The notes under the pieces are model-generated. The model saw nothing but the letters and a program-made list of their open reading frames with translations. It did not search any database and had not been told where the DNA came from. Positions 1 through 10,930 of a DNA stretch of 64,000 bases are shown here, piece by piece (positions within the stretch are counted from its first letter, which is position 1; the number at the start of each line of letters is the position of its first letter). Where the stretch lies: positions 31,431,263 to 31,495,262 of the forward strand of contig CM055828.1 of NCBI GenBank assembly GCA_029582265.1, written 5' to 3'. The translations under genes were made by a program, and so were the position numbers. Origin of the DNA: Zoroaster sp. YZ-2022. Its lineage: Eukaryota > Echinodermata > Asteroidea > Forcipulatida > Zoroasteridae.

Positions 1-1
1 G

Positions 2-621
2 AAGAAAGGAGATGACCCATTTTTTTGGGTGAAAGGTGGGCAATTGTGTATCGTTTGGCAAGACAAAAAATCTGTAACACTTTTAACTAATGTAGGCAAC
101 ACCGATTTGTCCAAAAAGCAAATTCGGTGTAATAAGAGCACAAGTGGATTTCGTGATGTTATGAAGCCCAATTGTATTGAAGATTACAACAAAAACATGG
201 GTGGAACTGATCTTGCCGACCAATGTTTTCAGTACTATACAATCATACACACAGAAGCTTGAAATGGTGGAAAAGAGTTTTTTTCCATATGCTGAATATC
301 TGTATTGTCAATAGCAGAGTAATATTCACCAGCATAGCAGGGAACAAAAATTTAAGTAACCTTGATTTTCGTATAGGGATTGTACAGGGCTTGCTGTTGG
401 GTTGGGAACGTAACGCAACAAGTCAGTTGAGATACCATATTCCTATCGAGTTGACAGGGCAACAGCACTATCCTGGCAAAAACCCCAATGGAAAGAAACG
501 CGACTGCATTGTTTGCAGTAACCGCAAATTAGGCAGGCGAAAACAAACGAAGATGATCTGTAAACAATGTACACAACCTATGTGCATAGTTCCTTGCTTT
601 GAGAAATACCACATCAATTGA
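2..621 (+). pseudogene. piggyBac-type transposase, C-terminal remnant with frameshift
   Basis: This is the end of a piggyBac (PGBD-like) DDE transposase; the window opens inside it. The reading frame is open from base 2. It carries a VWQDKKSV segment and an NKNMGGTDLADQ segment, which in this family hold the last two catalytic aspartates. The frame then shifts by one base around 235-262, and the next frame continues with KWWKRVFFHML and a cysteine-rich C-terminal finger (CIVC, CKQC, MCIVPC, H), stopping at 619-621. Family membership rests on these conserved blocks. The frameshift means it is not functional as it stands. The N-terminal half lies outside the window. Confidence 0.85.
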
Positions 622-1202
622 TTGTAAATCTGTACTATTTGCCTTCAACTTTCCAATTCAATGTTGGGAATGGTCGGACAAGCCGCAGATTACAGTCCAA
701 ACCAACATTGAATTGGGGGGGGGGGGGGTGTTAGCATGGATTGTGATGAATGTACACTGAATACAAGTAAATGGTTCATTTCCAAGTAGAAAACCAAAAA
801 AAATCCCAAAAAATCTCATCCAAGTTATTATTTTTCACATGGAAAAGAAATCTTATACATGTACCGTATTTGCATGAAATATCACCCATTTGTATTACTT
901 TTCTTCAGTGTAAATCCTGATCTAAATATTTCATTGTTTTGCTTTTACACTTAAAAAATCTGCACAATATTTTCCTCCCTTTGTATACTCATTTTTACCA
1001 TCAGTTTAACATACAAATATATCTGAGCCATGCCCATTTGGTATGTACAGTACACATGTAAAAAAAAGTGTCTATTACTGCAGAGTGAGGGCGCACTTCA
1101 ATGAAATTGTGAAAAACCCACTGGTGCTGAAGTGACATTGGGCTCCTAATTACTGTGGTAAAGAAGGGTACTCTCTTGCATAACTGGCTGGTAATGAACG
1201 GG
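622..1202 (+). mobile_element. piggyBac 3' non-coding end, candidate terminus GGG|TTAA
   Basis: Non-coding tail after the transposase stop. PiggyBac elements end in GGG next to a TTAA target duplication, and AACGGG followed by TTAA occurs at 1197-1206, giving a plausible right end at 1202. A poly-G run sits at 714-728, and a short inverted repeat (TCCAATTCAATGTTGG near 650, its complement near 702) may be a small nested element. The left end is not in the window, so the boundary is inferred. Confidence 0.45.
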
Positions 1203-1284
1203 TTAATAGCCAGCCTCTTCACGGTGCGAATAGGGAAGGAGGGGTAACTAGTCAGAACAAGACAGTTGTTAAACTGCCTTTGCC

Positions 1285-1410
1285 CCTATAAGCAATTGTG
1301 GTTAAGTGTCTTGCACAAGGACACAAGTGTCATGACCGGGATTCGAACCCACATTCTGCTGCTAACGCCAGAACTTGAGTCCGGTAAGCTAGACCGCTCG
1401 GCCACGACAC
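1285..1410 (-). repeat. SINE, tRNA-Leu-derived head (truncated copy)
   Basis: Read on the minus strand this begins like a tRNA-Leu: acceptor, box A (TGGCCGAGCGG), anticodon-loop CAA in ACTCAAGTT, and box B (GGTTCGAATCC). The same sequence heads longer SINE copies at 32091 and 54471. This copy stops about 125 bp in and lacks the common tail. Confidence 0.8.
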
Positions 1411-1431
1411 CATCCATATCTCCATTGACAT

Positions 1432-1566
1432 TTTGAAAGAAGCTGCATGTTCTATGGGTTTTTGTTTTGTAGCCAATCAAAATTCCTGTTATACGGGTAA
1501 TAACCCTGCAATGGAAATTTTGATTAGCTACAAAACAAAAACCAAAATAGAACATCTTTCAAAAAC
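1432..1566. mobile_element. Hairpin MITE
   Basis: Two arms of about 50 bp are inverted copies of each other: TTTGAAAGA...GTAGCCAATCAAAATT at the left and AATTTTGATTAGCTAC...TCTTTCAAA at the right, with a short loop at about 1490-1515. No coding capacity. Confidence 0.65.
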
Positions 1567-1574
1567 ATTTAATG

Positions 1575-2190
1575 TTTAATGTAGATATGCGCCGACGGGA
1601 CGTTACGTCGCCCACATTATAATTACGTCGTACCAAAGCTGGAAATCGGCTTTGTATAATGCACAATTTTACCAACATCGGCACAACGTATGATGCGCCG
1701 TAGTTAGGTTGTACACATTGTAACTACGTTGTGGCAACGTTGAAAATAGACCTATTTAAGCAACATCTGCACAATCATAATGCGCTGACGTTAGGTTGCC
1801 CATATTAAACTTACGTTGTGCCAACGTTGGAAATCGACTTTGTATACTTGACAACATTTGCCAACGTCGGCAAAATCATGATGCGCCGACGTTACATACC
1901 CACATTATAATAACGTGGTGCCAACGTTGGAAATTGATCTCGTATACTGCATAACCTTTGCCAACGTCGGCACAACCATAATGCGCCGACGTTAGGTTGT
2001 CCAAATTATAGCTATGTTGTGCCAACATTGAAAATAGACCTATTTTCCAACCTATTTTCCAACGTTAGTGCAACGTTTATAAATTTACCTGGAACTACAA
2101 GACGTTCAGCCAACGTCCGTACAACGTCCGTATTTTGACGCCGACTTATCCGACGTTCACCAACGTCGACCCAACGTATGCATGTTAGCT
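1575..2190. repeat. ACGT-rich tandem/palindromic repeat block (~100-bp unit)
   Basis: GCGCCGACGTTAGGTTG-type blocks recur about every 100 bp (near 1589, 1695, 1783, 1882 and 1983), alternating with inverted CCAACGTCGGCACAA blocks. The last part (2040-2185) shrinks to short CAACGT motifs. There is no open reading frame. It resembles a non-autonomous transposon built of repeated subterminal units; its class is unknown. Confidence 0.6.
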
Positions 2191-2191
2191 G

Positions 2192-2332
2192 GGATACCCC
2201 ATGATAAGGTCATTATTAACGTTGCTGCTGCATAAATGAGCCAGTAAGTTTCAGTGACTGTGTTCATCTTAATCTAGGACACCGATTCCATGACCTGTTG
2301 AAGTCTGCTCTGATTGTGACGATATTATCCCT
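2192..2332. mobile_element. TTAA-flanked MITE, right half only
   Basis: Matches the right half of the 57835-58049 element (CCATGATAAGGTCAT, GCTGCATAAATGAGCCAGTA, GATTCCATG) and ends in CCCT followed by TTAA at 2333-2336. The left half is missing. Confidence 0.6.
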
Positions 2333-2402
2333 TTAAGGGGAAACGCCATACATGAATAGTAGCGTAATGCCATTGGTAATACGTGGACTAATTATTGGAG
2401 TA

Positions 2403-4350
2403 AAGTTAACGATAAGTAAGACTAGTTGCGGTGACACCATGTGAAATTCGCAATTGAGTATTAATTAGTTCTGAAAAGAACTGAAGGACTCTGGGAAATG
2501 CTGCTGCTTAAGTAGGCTGCTGGAGGATCACGCGATGACTGGATGCTGGAGGATTAGTTCGTTGAGGCGCGCAGACGGTAACTGTTAAGACTAGGATCCT
2601 AGGGTTATGGGTGGTTGACTTAGGATATAGGAGATCCCTCAGTCTGGGGTGGGTTGTGGACTTTGGCTATAGAAGGTCCTTCGGTCCGTAGTAGTGGTCG
2701 CCAAATATCGCTGATGTAGAAGCCGATGTCCTGTGGAACAGTGTTGTGTTTAACTATCTTGATGGCCTCTCTGATGCGTCTGGGGTGCCATGTGTCGATG
2801 GGCATGATTAGTTTAGATGCCTGCCAGTTGATTTGGTGGTCATTGATGTGTGAGTGCTTGACGATGGCTGACTTCTCAAAATCTCCTCTGCGGCCGTGTA
2901 CTTGTACTCGATGTTCTTTCAGTCTTATGGGGGAGATTCCGCCCTGTTTCGCCGATGTAGACCTTACCACACTCACAGGGGATCAGGTAGCTATACTCCC
3001 GCTCTGTTGCTGGGATCCGGTTTATCCTTGTGGGTGTGGTAGACTTGGATGCCTGCTTGTCGGAGGATGCGCTGAAGTTTATGTGACTTCGAACCTAGGT
3101 AGGGAAGACAAGTAGAAATGGTTAGATTGGGGGAGACCTTGCGGTCTGGGTTTGGAACAGGCTTCGATGTGTTGATCTTGCTGGGTTTGTAGCCGTTGCG
3201 CTGGAGGATAGTCCTGATGTGCCGTAGCTCCTTGGGTAGACTGTCCTGGTCGCATAGGTTGTAGGCGCGTTCCACGAGGGTGCGGTTGGCCGATGACTTG
3301 ATGCTAGGGTGATGGAAGGAGCGCTGGTTGAGGTAACGGTCTGTGTGGGTGGGCTTTCTGTAAACGTTGTGGTGTAAGGAGCCGTCTGGGTTCCTGGAAA
3401 TGCCAACATCGAGGAACGAGATCTTGCCTTCTTCTTCTACTTCCATCGTGGACTTGATGCTAGGATGTTGCTCGTTGAGGTGTTGTAGAAGGTCCTAAAG
3501 TGTGTCTCTGCCATGTGGCCAAACAACAAAGGTGTCATCCACATAGCGGAGCCACAGGTTCGGTTGGAGGTCGGCGGTGTTGAGGGAAGAGATTTCAAAC
3601 TCTTCCATGAAAATGTCAGCAAGGACCGGGGATAGAGGAGATCCCAGGGAGGTCCCAGCTGTCTGCTCGTAGAACTTGCCCTGAAATTGGAAACAACTAG
3701 AAGAAACACAAGTTGTAACAAACCATGAATTTGGGCAGGGGTGAGTGATGTGCGATCATCAAGGGAAAGATCTTGTTCGAGTCTGTCCTTCACCAGGAGG
3801 CATGTCTCTTCAGTTGGGACATTGGTGAAAAGGGAGACAACATCAAAACTATTATCAAGATGTCGCTGGGATGTAGAGTGAGACCCCGGGTGATCTCAAC
3901 GAACTGACTGGAGTTGGACACATGGTGCTGAGTAAGACCCACCAAGGGTCGGAGGATCTTAGCTAGGTGCCGGGCTGTGTTGTATGTGGGTGAACCTCTG
4001 GAGGCAACGATAGGATGAAGCGGAACATCGGGTTTGTGGATCTTCGGCTGGCCAAAGAACCTGGGGCAGGATGAGCTGGAGGGTCTGAGGTGTCAGCTAG
4101 AGTTGGATGGTAAGGGCATCGGCACGGTGGAGGGCAAGGAATTTGCTGGCAGCTCTCTTTTCGATGGATGGGATGGGGTTCTTCTTGAGGGGGCGGTATG
4201 AACCAGAATACATTGGCGGTGTATTGTGATCGATCCATAATGACTGTAGCGTTGCCTTTGTCCGCGGTAAGGATATGGATATCGAACATCCTGAGCAAGT
4301 GTTCAGTTTGAAGTGCTGTCTTTTTAGAGAAGAAAGTTTTAGACAATTAA
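2403..4350 (-). mobile_element. Penelope-like retroelement, 5'-truncated and frameshifted
   Basis: This minus-strand element consists of a reverse transcriptase followed by a GIY-YIG endonuclease, the domain order of Penelope-like elements. Its 3' end (2403-2500) contains a GTGACACCATGTG...AGTTCTGAAAAGAACT segment that recurs alone at 8670-8735, 15695-15760 and 58485-58545, so this is the family's common terminal region. The 5' side ends abruptly near 4350. Confidence 0.85.
2620..4346 (-). pseudogene. Penelope RT plus GIY-YIG endonuclease, broken
   Basis: Reading down the minus strand: an N-terminal segment with ILTADKGNATVIMDR (about 4265-4210); the catalytic RT motif YVDDTFVVWPH (about 3551-3511); the thumb-like FLDVGISRNPDGSL and VYRKPTHTDRYLN (about 3420-3330); then the nuclease with ECGKVYIGETGR (about 2985-2945, holding the GIY-YIG signature) and the downstream NDHQINW and RRIREAIKI blocks (about 2860-2740). 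The parts lie in different frames (open segments at 3963-4346, 3437-3793, 2991-3446 and 2620-2976), so several indels have broken the gene. Known family role: target-primed reverse transcription with a GIY-YIG nick. The identification is firm; activity is excluded. Confidence 0.88.
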
Positions 4351-5340
4351 GTTTCCAATAATCGACTTACAGAATACCGCCCTCTGTATAATTATTGGTT
4401 TATTTTAGTGCTTATTAGTTGCATTAATATACTTGATAGCATGAAACAATGTTTTGAAAGTTCATAAACAATAATATATCGTTCCAGGAGCGCATCCATA
4501 ACAGTTGAAAATATGGGGTTGGGTGACTGCCCAAGATGGTCACAAAACGTATGGTAAATTTACATGCATGACGATAAAAATAGGGGTATTTATTTCACCA
4601 CTCTCATAAATTCTGAATCTGCCAACAAAGACTAATTTGGTACAATATTTTGTGTCATAAATTCTTTTCAAACATTTGTTTTTCTGTAACGTCTGATGAT
4701 TACCAACAGTGGATTTGGATTTCATTTTATTTAATAACATACTTCCTTTTTTTGAAACTGTCCATGTTTTTTGGTATATGTAGTCGCTGACAGAGGCGTT
4801 TCAAGGGGCTGAATGGTGGGGGGGGGGGGGTGCTGTGGAGGAAAAGATGACACAGCCAATGGAGCACTGCTTAAGGGGGGACATAACACGTAGGCATTAC
4901 ATTAAATAAGGGGATTTACCCCCCTCCCTCCAGATCCATCAATGGTCGCTGCTGTCTGTGACATACACGCTCAATCTTAATATTATTTTTGCCTGGATTT
5001 AGTTCATTTTTTTGTATAGGTGTAAACAATAAGGTAATGTTTGCATCCGTTTTGATGTATAATAATTGTCCAGTTATTACTTTGGTAATTTCTGTATGTA
5101 ATATTTACATTTTTATTTTAATTTGGTTTTTCTTATTTTAATTCTCAACGTTATTTTTGTCATCATGTAAATCGGCTAAAGTTCAACCTTTTCAAGTTTT
5201 CATGTCTATATCTTTATTCGAATAAGCCAAGATTAATAGCCTATTTTAGTAATAACATGAAATAAACCTTTTATAATAGAAAATTATTTGTTTGCGTACT
5301 TAAAACCCCTAAAAACCTGAAACACAAATAGAATATACTG
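4351..5340. other. No gene recognised; AT-rich sequence
   Basis: Only short open frames, poly-G and poly-C runs (4817-4830, 4919-4930) and T-rich stretches. I see no recognisable element. Confidence 0.5.
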
Positions 5341-5944
5341 GGCAACTTATTCTGGCTGACATATAATAATACAGAAGATTTATAATGCGCACATATCCAC
5401 CAAGAAGTGCTCAAGGCGCTTTACAGTAAACAAGAAATCATATAATAACATAACAATACAATAGCAAATGCAATATAATACTAAACAAAATATTTAAAGG
5501 TCCTGTGAAGAGTGTAAACCAAACTTTATTTTTTTTTGGTGCTGTTATATTGATTGGTATGAATTAAAAACAATTTTAAATGTTTTTTTTTAATCGAGTG
5601 GATTATTAATGGTTTATCTAATAATCAAAAAGTTACTACCCGAATTGTCGAAGTTTTAACGAAACGTTCGTGACGTACACAAAGGCAGAGAATTTCTATA
5701 CATTCTCGTGGAAATAGGCGGTATGTGGTTTGGTGCCAGACTTTGATCGGGATTGACCTAAAGGATTTAAGCTTTACAACATGCTGGCAACGTGTTTACA
5801 CAAGACTTGCGTAATATAAACATGCACTCGAACAGCGATAACCCAGCCACGGATGTACCGTGAAACGCAGCGCAACCCCCATCATGCGGTCGGAACACAC
5901 ACCGAAGGCAATGCTAACATTACGGTGTTATGCAGAGGAGTACA

Positions 5945-6092
5945 GGCGCGTGTCCAGGATTTTCAGCAGGGGGGGGGGGGTCTGGCCTGAGACTATCTAA
6001 GCGGAGCGCCACCAACGGTTGGCGCGGAGCGTACAGGGGGCGCGAGCAGGGGTCCGGACCCCTGGACCCCCCCCCCCCTTGGACACGCGCCT
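5945..6092. mobile_element. Short GC-rich MITE nested in the THAP-carrying element
   Basis: Inverted ends GGCGCGTGTCCAGG and CCTTGGACACGCGCC surround poly-G and poly-C runs. Flanks GGAGTACA (left) and GGAGTATA (right) look like an 8-bp target duplication with one mismatch, as for hAT elements. It sits just past the THAP exon donor, that is, in the former intron. Confidence 0.6.
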
Positions 6093-6117
6093 GGAGTATA
6101 ACTAAATGGCCACTTAC

Positions 6118-6453
6118 CCTGAGTCTTTCTCGCTTTAAAAAAGCACCTCTCTTCTTCGTTGGAGCCTTCCCAGCCTTCTTTCTTAGCGGGAATATCGTTG
6201 GAATTGCATCTGGTAGCAGCATGTCCTTATAAGCCATACCGAACTGGCTGTGAAGGCCCCGTTCAAAGCATGTCTGCTCGAAGTGTGCACTTTATATGAA
6301 TGTGTATTCCGTCGGTCCCGACCAATTCGCTCTGGTCAGCTTCACTTTAGCCGTCCAAATACGTCTGTATTTTGGATCAGACGGAAATCGGTGTAGACTA
6401 ACACCGTCTTTGGTGGTGTTGCTGCAACCTGCAGAGACACACCTCGATGGCAT
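6118..6453 (-). pseudogene. THAP zinc-finger exon with in-frame stop
   Basis: From an ATG at 6453 the minus strand encodes a whole THAP domain in one frame: MPSRCVSAGCSNTT (ligands C5 and C10), VSLHRFPSD, IWTAKVKL, WSGPTEYTFI, then HFEQTCFERG and the typical end LLPDAIPTIFP, followed by a lysine/arginine-rich stretch ending in ERLR. A strong splice donor (AGG|GTAAGT) follows at 6117, so the segment looks like a first coding exon of 112 codons, phase 0. The third zinc ligand of the C2CH pattern (Cys in C-S-A-H) is replaced by TAA at 6292-6294, which destroys the finger. THAP domains bind DNA in transposases and host regulators. No downstream transposase core is present. Confidence 0.8.
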
Positions 6454-6810
6454 TATCGAAAATAATAAGCTTCAAACCTGACAGAAAACTTTAGGAAACT
6501 TTTTCTCTAGCAACACTCTGCATACAGTGTGCGCTGTATACATGTAGGCCTATACGACGCATACTTGGGCAAGTGCTGTGGATCGCGGATCAGGAATTGC
6601 CTGAGTGTACGTCACGAATTTTATGCTAATGAGGGGATATGGGCGTGTCGAAAAGCACCCCCTAAATTTAAAAATTTATATTTTTATGGTATAAACGTGA
6701 GGGGAAAAAATTACAAATGACAAATATATGTTCCAGTAGGCATACTTTATTGTATACAATAAAAAAAAAAAACTATTTCATAGGACCTTTAAAAAATGCA
6801 TAAATGAATG

Positions 6811-8281
6811 TTAGTAGTCCTTATAGGCAATACACATAAAATGAGTTTTTAAGTTTTTCTTGAAGGAGTAAACAGTTTGAGATTCACGAATGTACAGAGG
6901 CAAATCATTACAAAGGCGTGGAGCCACAACTTCAAAAGATCTGTCACCCCAAGAATGTTTAGACTTTTGTTCAGCCAGCAGAAATTTTGCACTGGAACGT
7001 AACTTGCGAGAGGGGGCATATAACATTTCAACAAGTCAGATATATATAATGGTGCACAATCATTCAAAGATTTGAAAACGATAAGCAATATTTTATAAAT
7101 AATACGATATGACATTGGCAGCCAATGCAGATCTTTCAGGATGGGGGTGATATGACATGATTTTTTAGAGAGAGTCACAATACGTGCAGCAGTGTTTTGA
7201 ATCTTTTGAAGTCGTCGTAGTTGATCCTGTGGAAGTCCATAAAGCAGTGAATTTGCCATATCAAGACGAGATGTTATGAAGGAATGAACAATTTGTTCTG
7301 TTGCATCATAATTAAGATATTTGCGTAACTTTCCAATGTTCCTAAGGTGAAATGCTGCAGTGCGAGTAACATTTGAAATATGAGGTTTAAGTGTCATGGT
7401 TTGCATCAAAAATAACTCCAAGGTTCCTTGCTTGAGAATAAGATTGCACATGAGAGTCACCAATAACAATATTTGGAATAGAAATCTTAGATAGTTGTTG
7501 ACGAGAACCAAATAGCACAAATTCAGTTTTATCATTATTGAGTTTTAAGAAATTTTCCTTCATCCAAATGCGAATATCATGAATACAGTTTTCAAGGCGA
7601 TTAATTATAGAGGCACTCTGTTGTTGTGATGGTTTGAAAGCTAGATAAATCTGAGTGTCATCTGCGTAGACGTGGTCATATTTCATGAATATGTTACGAA
7701 TTGGGTAAGTATAAATTGGAAACCACTGAGGGCCGAGGACAGATCCTGGAGGTACTGAATAATTCAGACGAAAAGGTTCAGAAACGGCATCACGAATACA
7801 AACATATTGAGGTCTTTTAGACAAGTATGAGTGACACCATTCCAGTGCATGGCCATTAATTCCTATAATGTTTTAAATGTGCAAGTAAAATATCATGGTC
7901 AACCGTATCGAACGCAGCGCTAAGATCAAGAAGAATTAAGGCAGTTATATTTCCATCATCGAGTGCAGATAAAATGTCATTGTTGACACGAAGCAGTGCT
8001 GTTTCTATTTCTATTCCATGGTGTGCTTTATAGGCAGATTGGAAAGGATCGTATAAATTATTTACATGCATATGATGTGATATTCTACAAGATACAGCTC
8101 GTTCTACAGTCTTTCCCAGGAACTTCAAGTTTGATACAGGTCTATAATTTTTCAAAATGTTCTTGTCGAGACCAGCTTTTTTGAGAAGTGGACGAACATG
8201 TGCAATTTTCAAACTGTCAGGAAACATTCCATGAAGCAGAGACTTATTTACAATCAAGGTTATACGGTACAAAAGCATCAA
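6811..8281 (-). pseudogene. LINE reverse transcriptase fragment
   Basis: Non-LTR reverse transcriptase of the CR1/L2/Daphne kind. Visible blocks in order: [31 protein letters not shown], [15 protein letters not shown] (RT motif A with its catalytic aspartate), VPPGSVLGPQ, then YADDTQIYL (motif C with the YADD box), and near the end VVAPRLCNDLPLYIR followed by SFKKNLKTH, a common LINE C-terminus. The frame shifts near 7850 and again near 7390-7530. The endonuclease and ORF1 are absent. Confidence 0.88.
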
Positions 8282-8334
8282 TACATTGTTTTAATATTCA
8301 AATATAAAATAAGTAAAGAATTTGCCTACCAACC

Positions 8335-8405
8335 AAAAATTACTTGTAATATAAAATACAAACAATGATGTTAGTGGTCTTACGTTTCAAACTCAGCAGG
8401 ATCTG
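8335..8405 (-). repeat. Fragment of a dispersed hairpin repeat
   Basis: GTGGTCTTACGTTTCAAACT followed by CAGCAGGATCTGAG resembles the repeats at 19380-19490 and 29835-30076. Confidence 0.4.
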
Positions 8406-8496
8406 AGTACAACTTCATGTTTAACTCAACTTATAATTAGAATGCTGGTTTTGTTTCAAGTGACTTGTAAATTAATTATTATTGTACAGTAACTTT

Positions 8497-8574
8497 TCTT
8501 CAAGCGCCTCGGAATATGTCTACATAGATAGATGGCGCTTTACAAATGCTTGTATTATTATTATTATTATTATT
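8497..8574 (+). repeat. LINE/SINE-type tail with ATT microsatellite
   Basis: GCGCCTCGG...GGCGCTTTACAAATGCTTG followed by seven ATT units. This is a typical 3' tail of CR1/L2-like LINEs and the SINEs they mobilise. Nothing upstream is recognisable. Confidence 0.55.
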
Positions 8575-8599
8575 AAGTACAACTTTAAATTAATTTAGG

Positions 8600-8740
8600 T
8601 AAAACTTGTAGCTTTGCGTCCTGAGGACGATCAGAGCATACTGATCGAAACGTCGAGTTGTACCTCCAGTTCTTTTCAGAACTAATTACTACTCAATTGA
8701 GATTCCACATGGTGTCACCGCAATTAGTCTTACTTTTCAA
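8600..8740 (+). mobile_element. Penelope-like terminal fragment with ribozyme-like hairpin
   Basis: CTGAGGA at 8621-8627, a perfect 6-bp hairpin GATCAG/CTGATC (loop at 8635-8640), GAAAC at 8647-8651 and a downstream GTA, then the common Penelope end region. The order resembles a hammerhead core, but there is one extra base before the hairpin and no visible stem I. Confidence 0.55.
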
Positions 8741-10146
8741 ATTAATTTCGATCTTCAACACTAACTTGTGAATATTCAAATTCAACACCAACTTGTGTTT
8801 CTGAAATTCAGAAAGTCAAGGATGGTTGAAATGAACTGCCCACTGTTGAAATAACTCAGGCCTCTTTTGACTACTGTTGTGATTTAAAATCAAATAGGAA
8901 AATGAATTTTGCGAATTTCTGCCAACTGCATGGACAGATTGAGCTAACAATCTCACAGGATGGTTCTTTGCATATTTATTGATCATCATGACGCATAAAT
9001 GCACAATAAATAACCTTTTACCGATAATGACTTTTCCACGAACACGATAGTACTATTATACAATACCTGTCCAACATTTGGCCTCTAAATCCCATAACAC
9101 AACGTTAAGATTAACCATACGTCAGACGTACACAACTCATGTATTAACTCCAGGTTCTTACTATCATGCAGAGATGAAAAAGCAACATGCAGCGGGCGCG
9201 AGAGGTTAGTTACTATAGCAACCTGTCAATTATTTTATTGATTTTTTTTTTGCATTGATGGCGGTGTTGAGGGTGGTACTTAAGAATGTTTATTGCATTC
9301 TCTGTTGCGGGGATGTTATTGATCGTCATTGGGTGATTGTCTTTAGTCTGTGTCATTTGGAGGTTCACAATATTCACAAAACCAACGTTCAGTATTTCGT
9401 AGTAGTCTTGGTGAAACAGGCAAACAATTCATTGAGAGTCAGTGCACACTATCTGTTATCTTGAAAGACATAACTGATCTTATATTTACATAAAAACGTA
9501 GTCAGTGTATAAGTAAATATTTCTGTCTGAGGTGCTATTATTTCTATATTTTCCAAAATGAACGTTTGTTATCTGAAAACAAAAACTGAAGTTACAATCA
9601 TGTTAATTAGGAGTCATAATAAATCATAATAAATGGTACATTTACCTACGTAACAAGGGACACTATTACAAAGCTTGCCTCAACCTGGTGGAATGATCCA
9701 TTTACATGAGACAAACTTGCTGTAAAATTGATGATGGTATCAAACTTCCCGTGAAATATTTCTGTCAGAGATGTAATCAGTTTACGATTAAAGATGCATC
9801 GCCTGTGTTTCAGTGGCAAATTAAGGAAGTTTCTGTGTTCATAGGAACATTGCTAATTTCCTTCACTTGCTACATATTGTAAAACCATACCATTCTCACG
9901 ATTATTTTGACAAATATTTACGTTTAAGCATTTGTTTTCCCTTCCTCTAGTAAAATAGCAATGTTCCGATGAAAAAGAAATTTGCCGTTAAAATACAAAA
10001 AAACACGCGCGATAACATCTTTAATCAAACTAATTCGCAAATGAAGTTTTGTCGCCAGGAGACACAAATTAGGAGTGGAAAACTCTGAATGCATTTTTAA
10101 TATTTTCTCGTTTACAGTGACCAGTTATTTTTCGTTGTTCATTTAA
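8741..10146. other. No gene recognised
   Basis: AT-rich sequence with only short open frames. No repeat that I can tie to another place in the window. Confidence 0.5.
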
Positions 10147-10330
10147 AATGACAATATCGTCACGATCAGAACAGACTTTCAACCGGGCATGGAATCAGTG
10201 TCCTAGTTTAAGATGAACACAGTGACTGAAAATTACTGGCTCATTTATGCAACAACAATGGTAATATGACCTTATCATGTGGGGAATTATAATTATTCCA
10301 TGCCCTGTTAATCATGATGATATTGCCCCT
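10147..10330. mobile_element. TTAA-flanked MITE (same family as 57835-58049)
   Basis: Flanked by TTAA at 10143-10146 and 10331-10334. The inverted ends carry ATATCGTCACGATCA and GATATTGCCCCT, and both halves contain the CATGGAATC/GATTCCATG-type segment, here partly diverged. Confidence 0.7.
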
Positions 10331-10334
10331 TTAA

Positions 10335-10930
10335 TTAAGGATGAACAAACGAAAAGCCAGAGAGACAAAGACAAACAAGGAGGCAGTCACAGACAGACAG
10401 ACAGACATTCAATGATGAACAGATAATATTTTAAAATAAGTGTTGATTAATAAAGATGACATTATAGCCATCAAGACATTGAAGGCTACCAATCAATAAT
10501 ATCCGCGGCGCCGTGTACACAGCTGGCGCTGTATACCAATGAAGGCAGTTGTGTTCATCAAAGGCCGCGCTATTGTTACCAAGTCTGACGTCATTCAGAG
10601 CAAATACCATTTGTAATTGTTGAAAGGGACGGCGCGTAAAGTATACGGGGATGTGCATATACATGTATTGGAACACAATCGGTGGATGATGGTGAAGATG
10701 ATGGCGGTGTTGCTGATTGATGCTGTGCGTTGTATTCCATTGCTATAAACAGAAACAATGTGTCGAACCGTGTTGAAAACTGGACTATAGAAATGATTCG
10801 TTTATCAGGTTCGAGAGATTGTACGGAATTGATATTACGGCGATTCCTGTTGAACGTGAACAGAATTTAACTACAGACATTGTTTGACTCAGTAAGGTGA
10901 CACGAGGAAACAAACACGGCTTTGAACGTG
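10335..10930 (+). promoter_or_regulatory. Upstream region and 5' UTR of the WDR86-like gene
   Basis: No open frame. GC content rises towards the gene. CAGA repeats lie at 10391-10408. The translation start is taken as ATG at 10931. No clear TATA box or initiator can be assigned. Confidence 0.35.

Larger units (their letters stand above)
5498..6788 (-). mobile_element. TTAA-flanked TIR transposon carrying a THAP exon (Kolobok-like)
   Basis: Terminal inverted repeats AGGTCCTGTGAA (left) and AGGTCCTATGAA (right, complement) are flanked by TTAA at 5494-5497 and 6789-6792. Subterminal inverted similarity continues: TTCGTGACGTACAC at about 5665 and in complement at about 6605. The interior carries a THAP zinc-finger exon on the minus strand. 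Kolobok elements are known to combine TTAA duplications with a THAP domain, so an internally deleted Kolobok derivative is the best fit. A P-like element (8-bp duplication expected) or capture of a host THAP exon are alternatives. Confidence 0.65.
5345..8300 (-). mobile_element. CR1/L2-type LINE, 5'-truncated and split by a younger insertion
   Basis: The reverse-transcriptase part lies at 6811-8281 and the 3' tail at 5345-5493. Between them is the TTAA-flanked element 5498-6788, so that element inserted into the LINE 3' region. On the minus strand the tail reads GCGCCTTGAGCAC...GGTGGATATGTGCGC, nearly the same as the tail of the tRNA-Leu SINEs. Upstream domains are missing. Confidence 0.8.

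Noticed and set aside
5345..5493. Independent SINE at the LINE 3' side
   Set aside because: No tRNA-like head is present, and position and orientation fit the 3' tail of the LINE whose body resumes after the 5498-6788 insertion.
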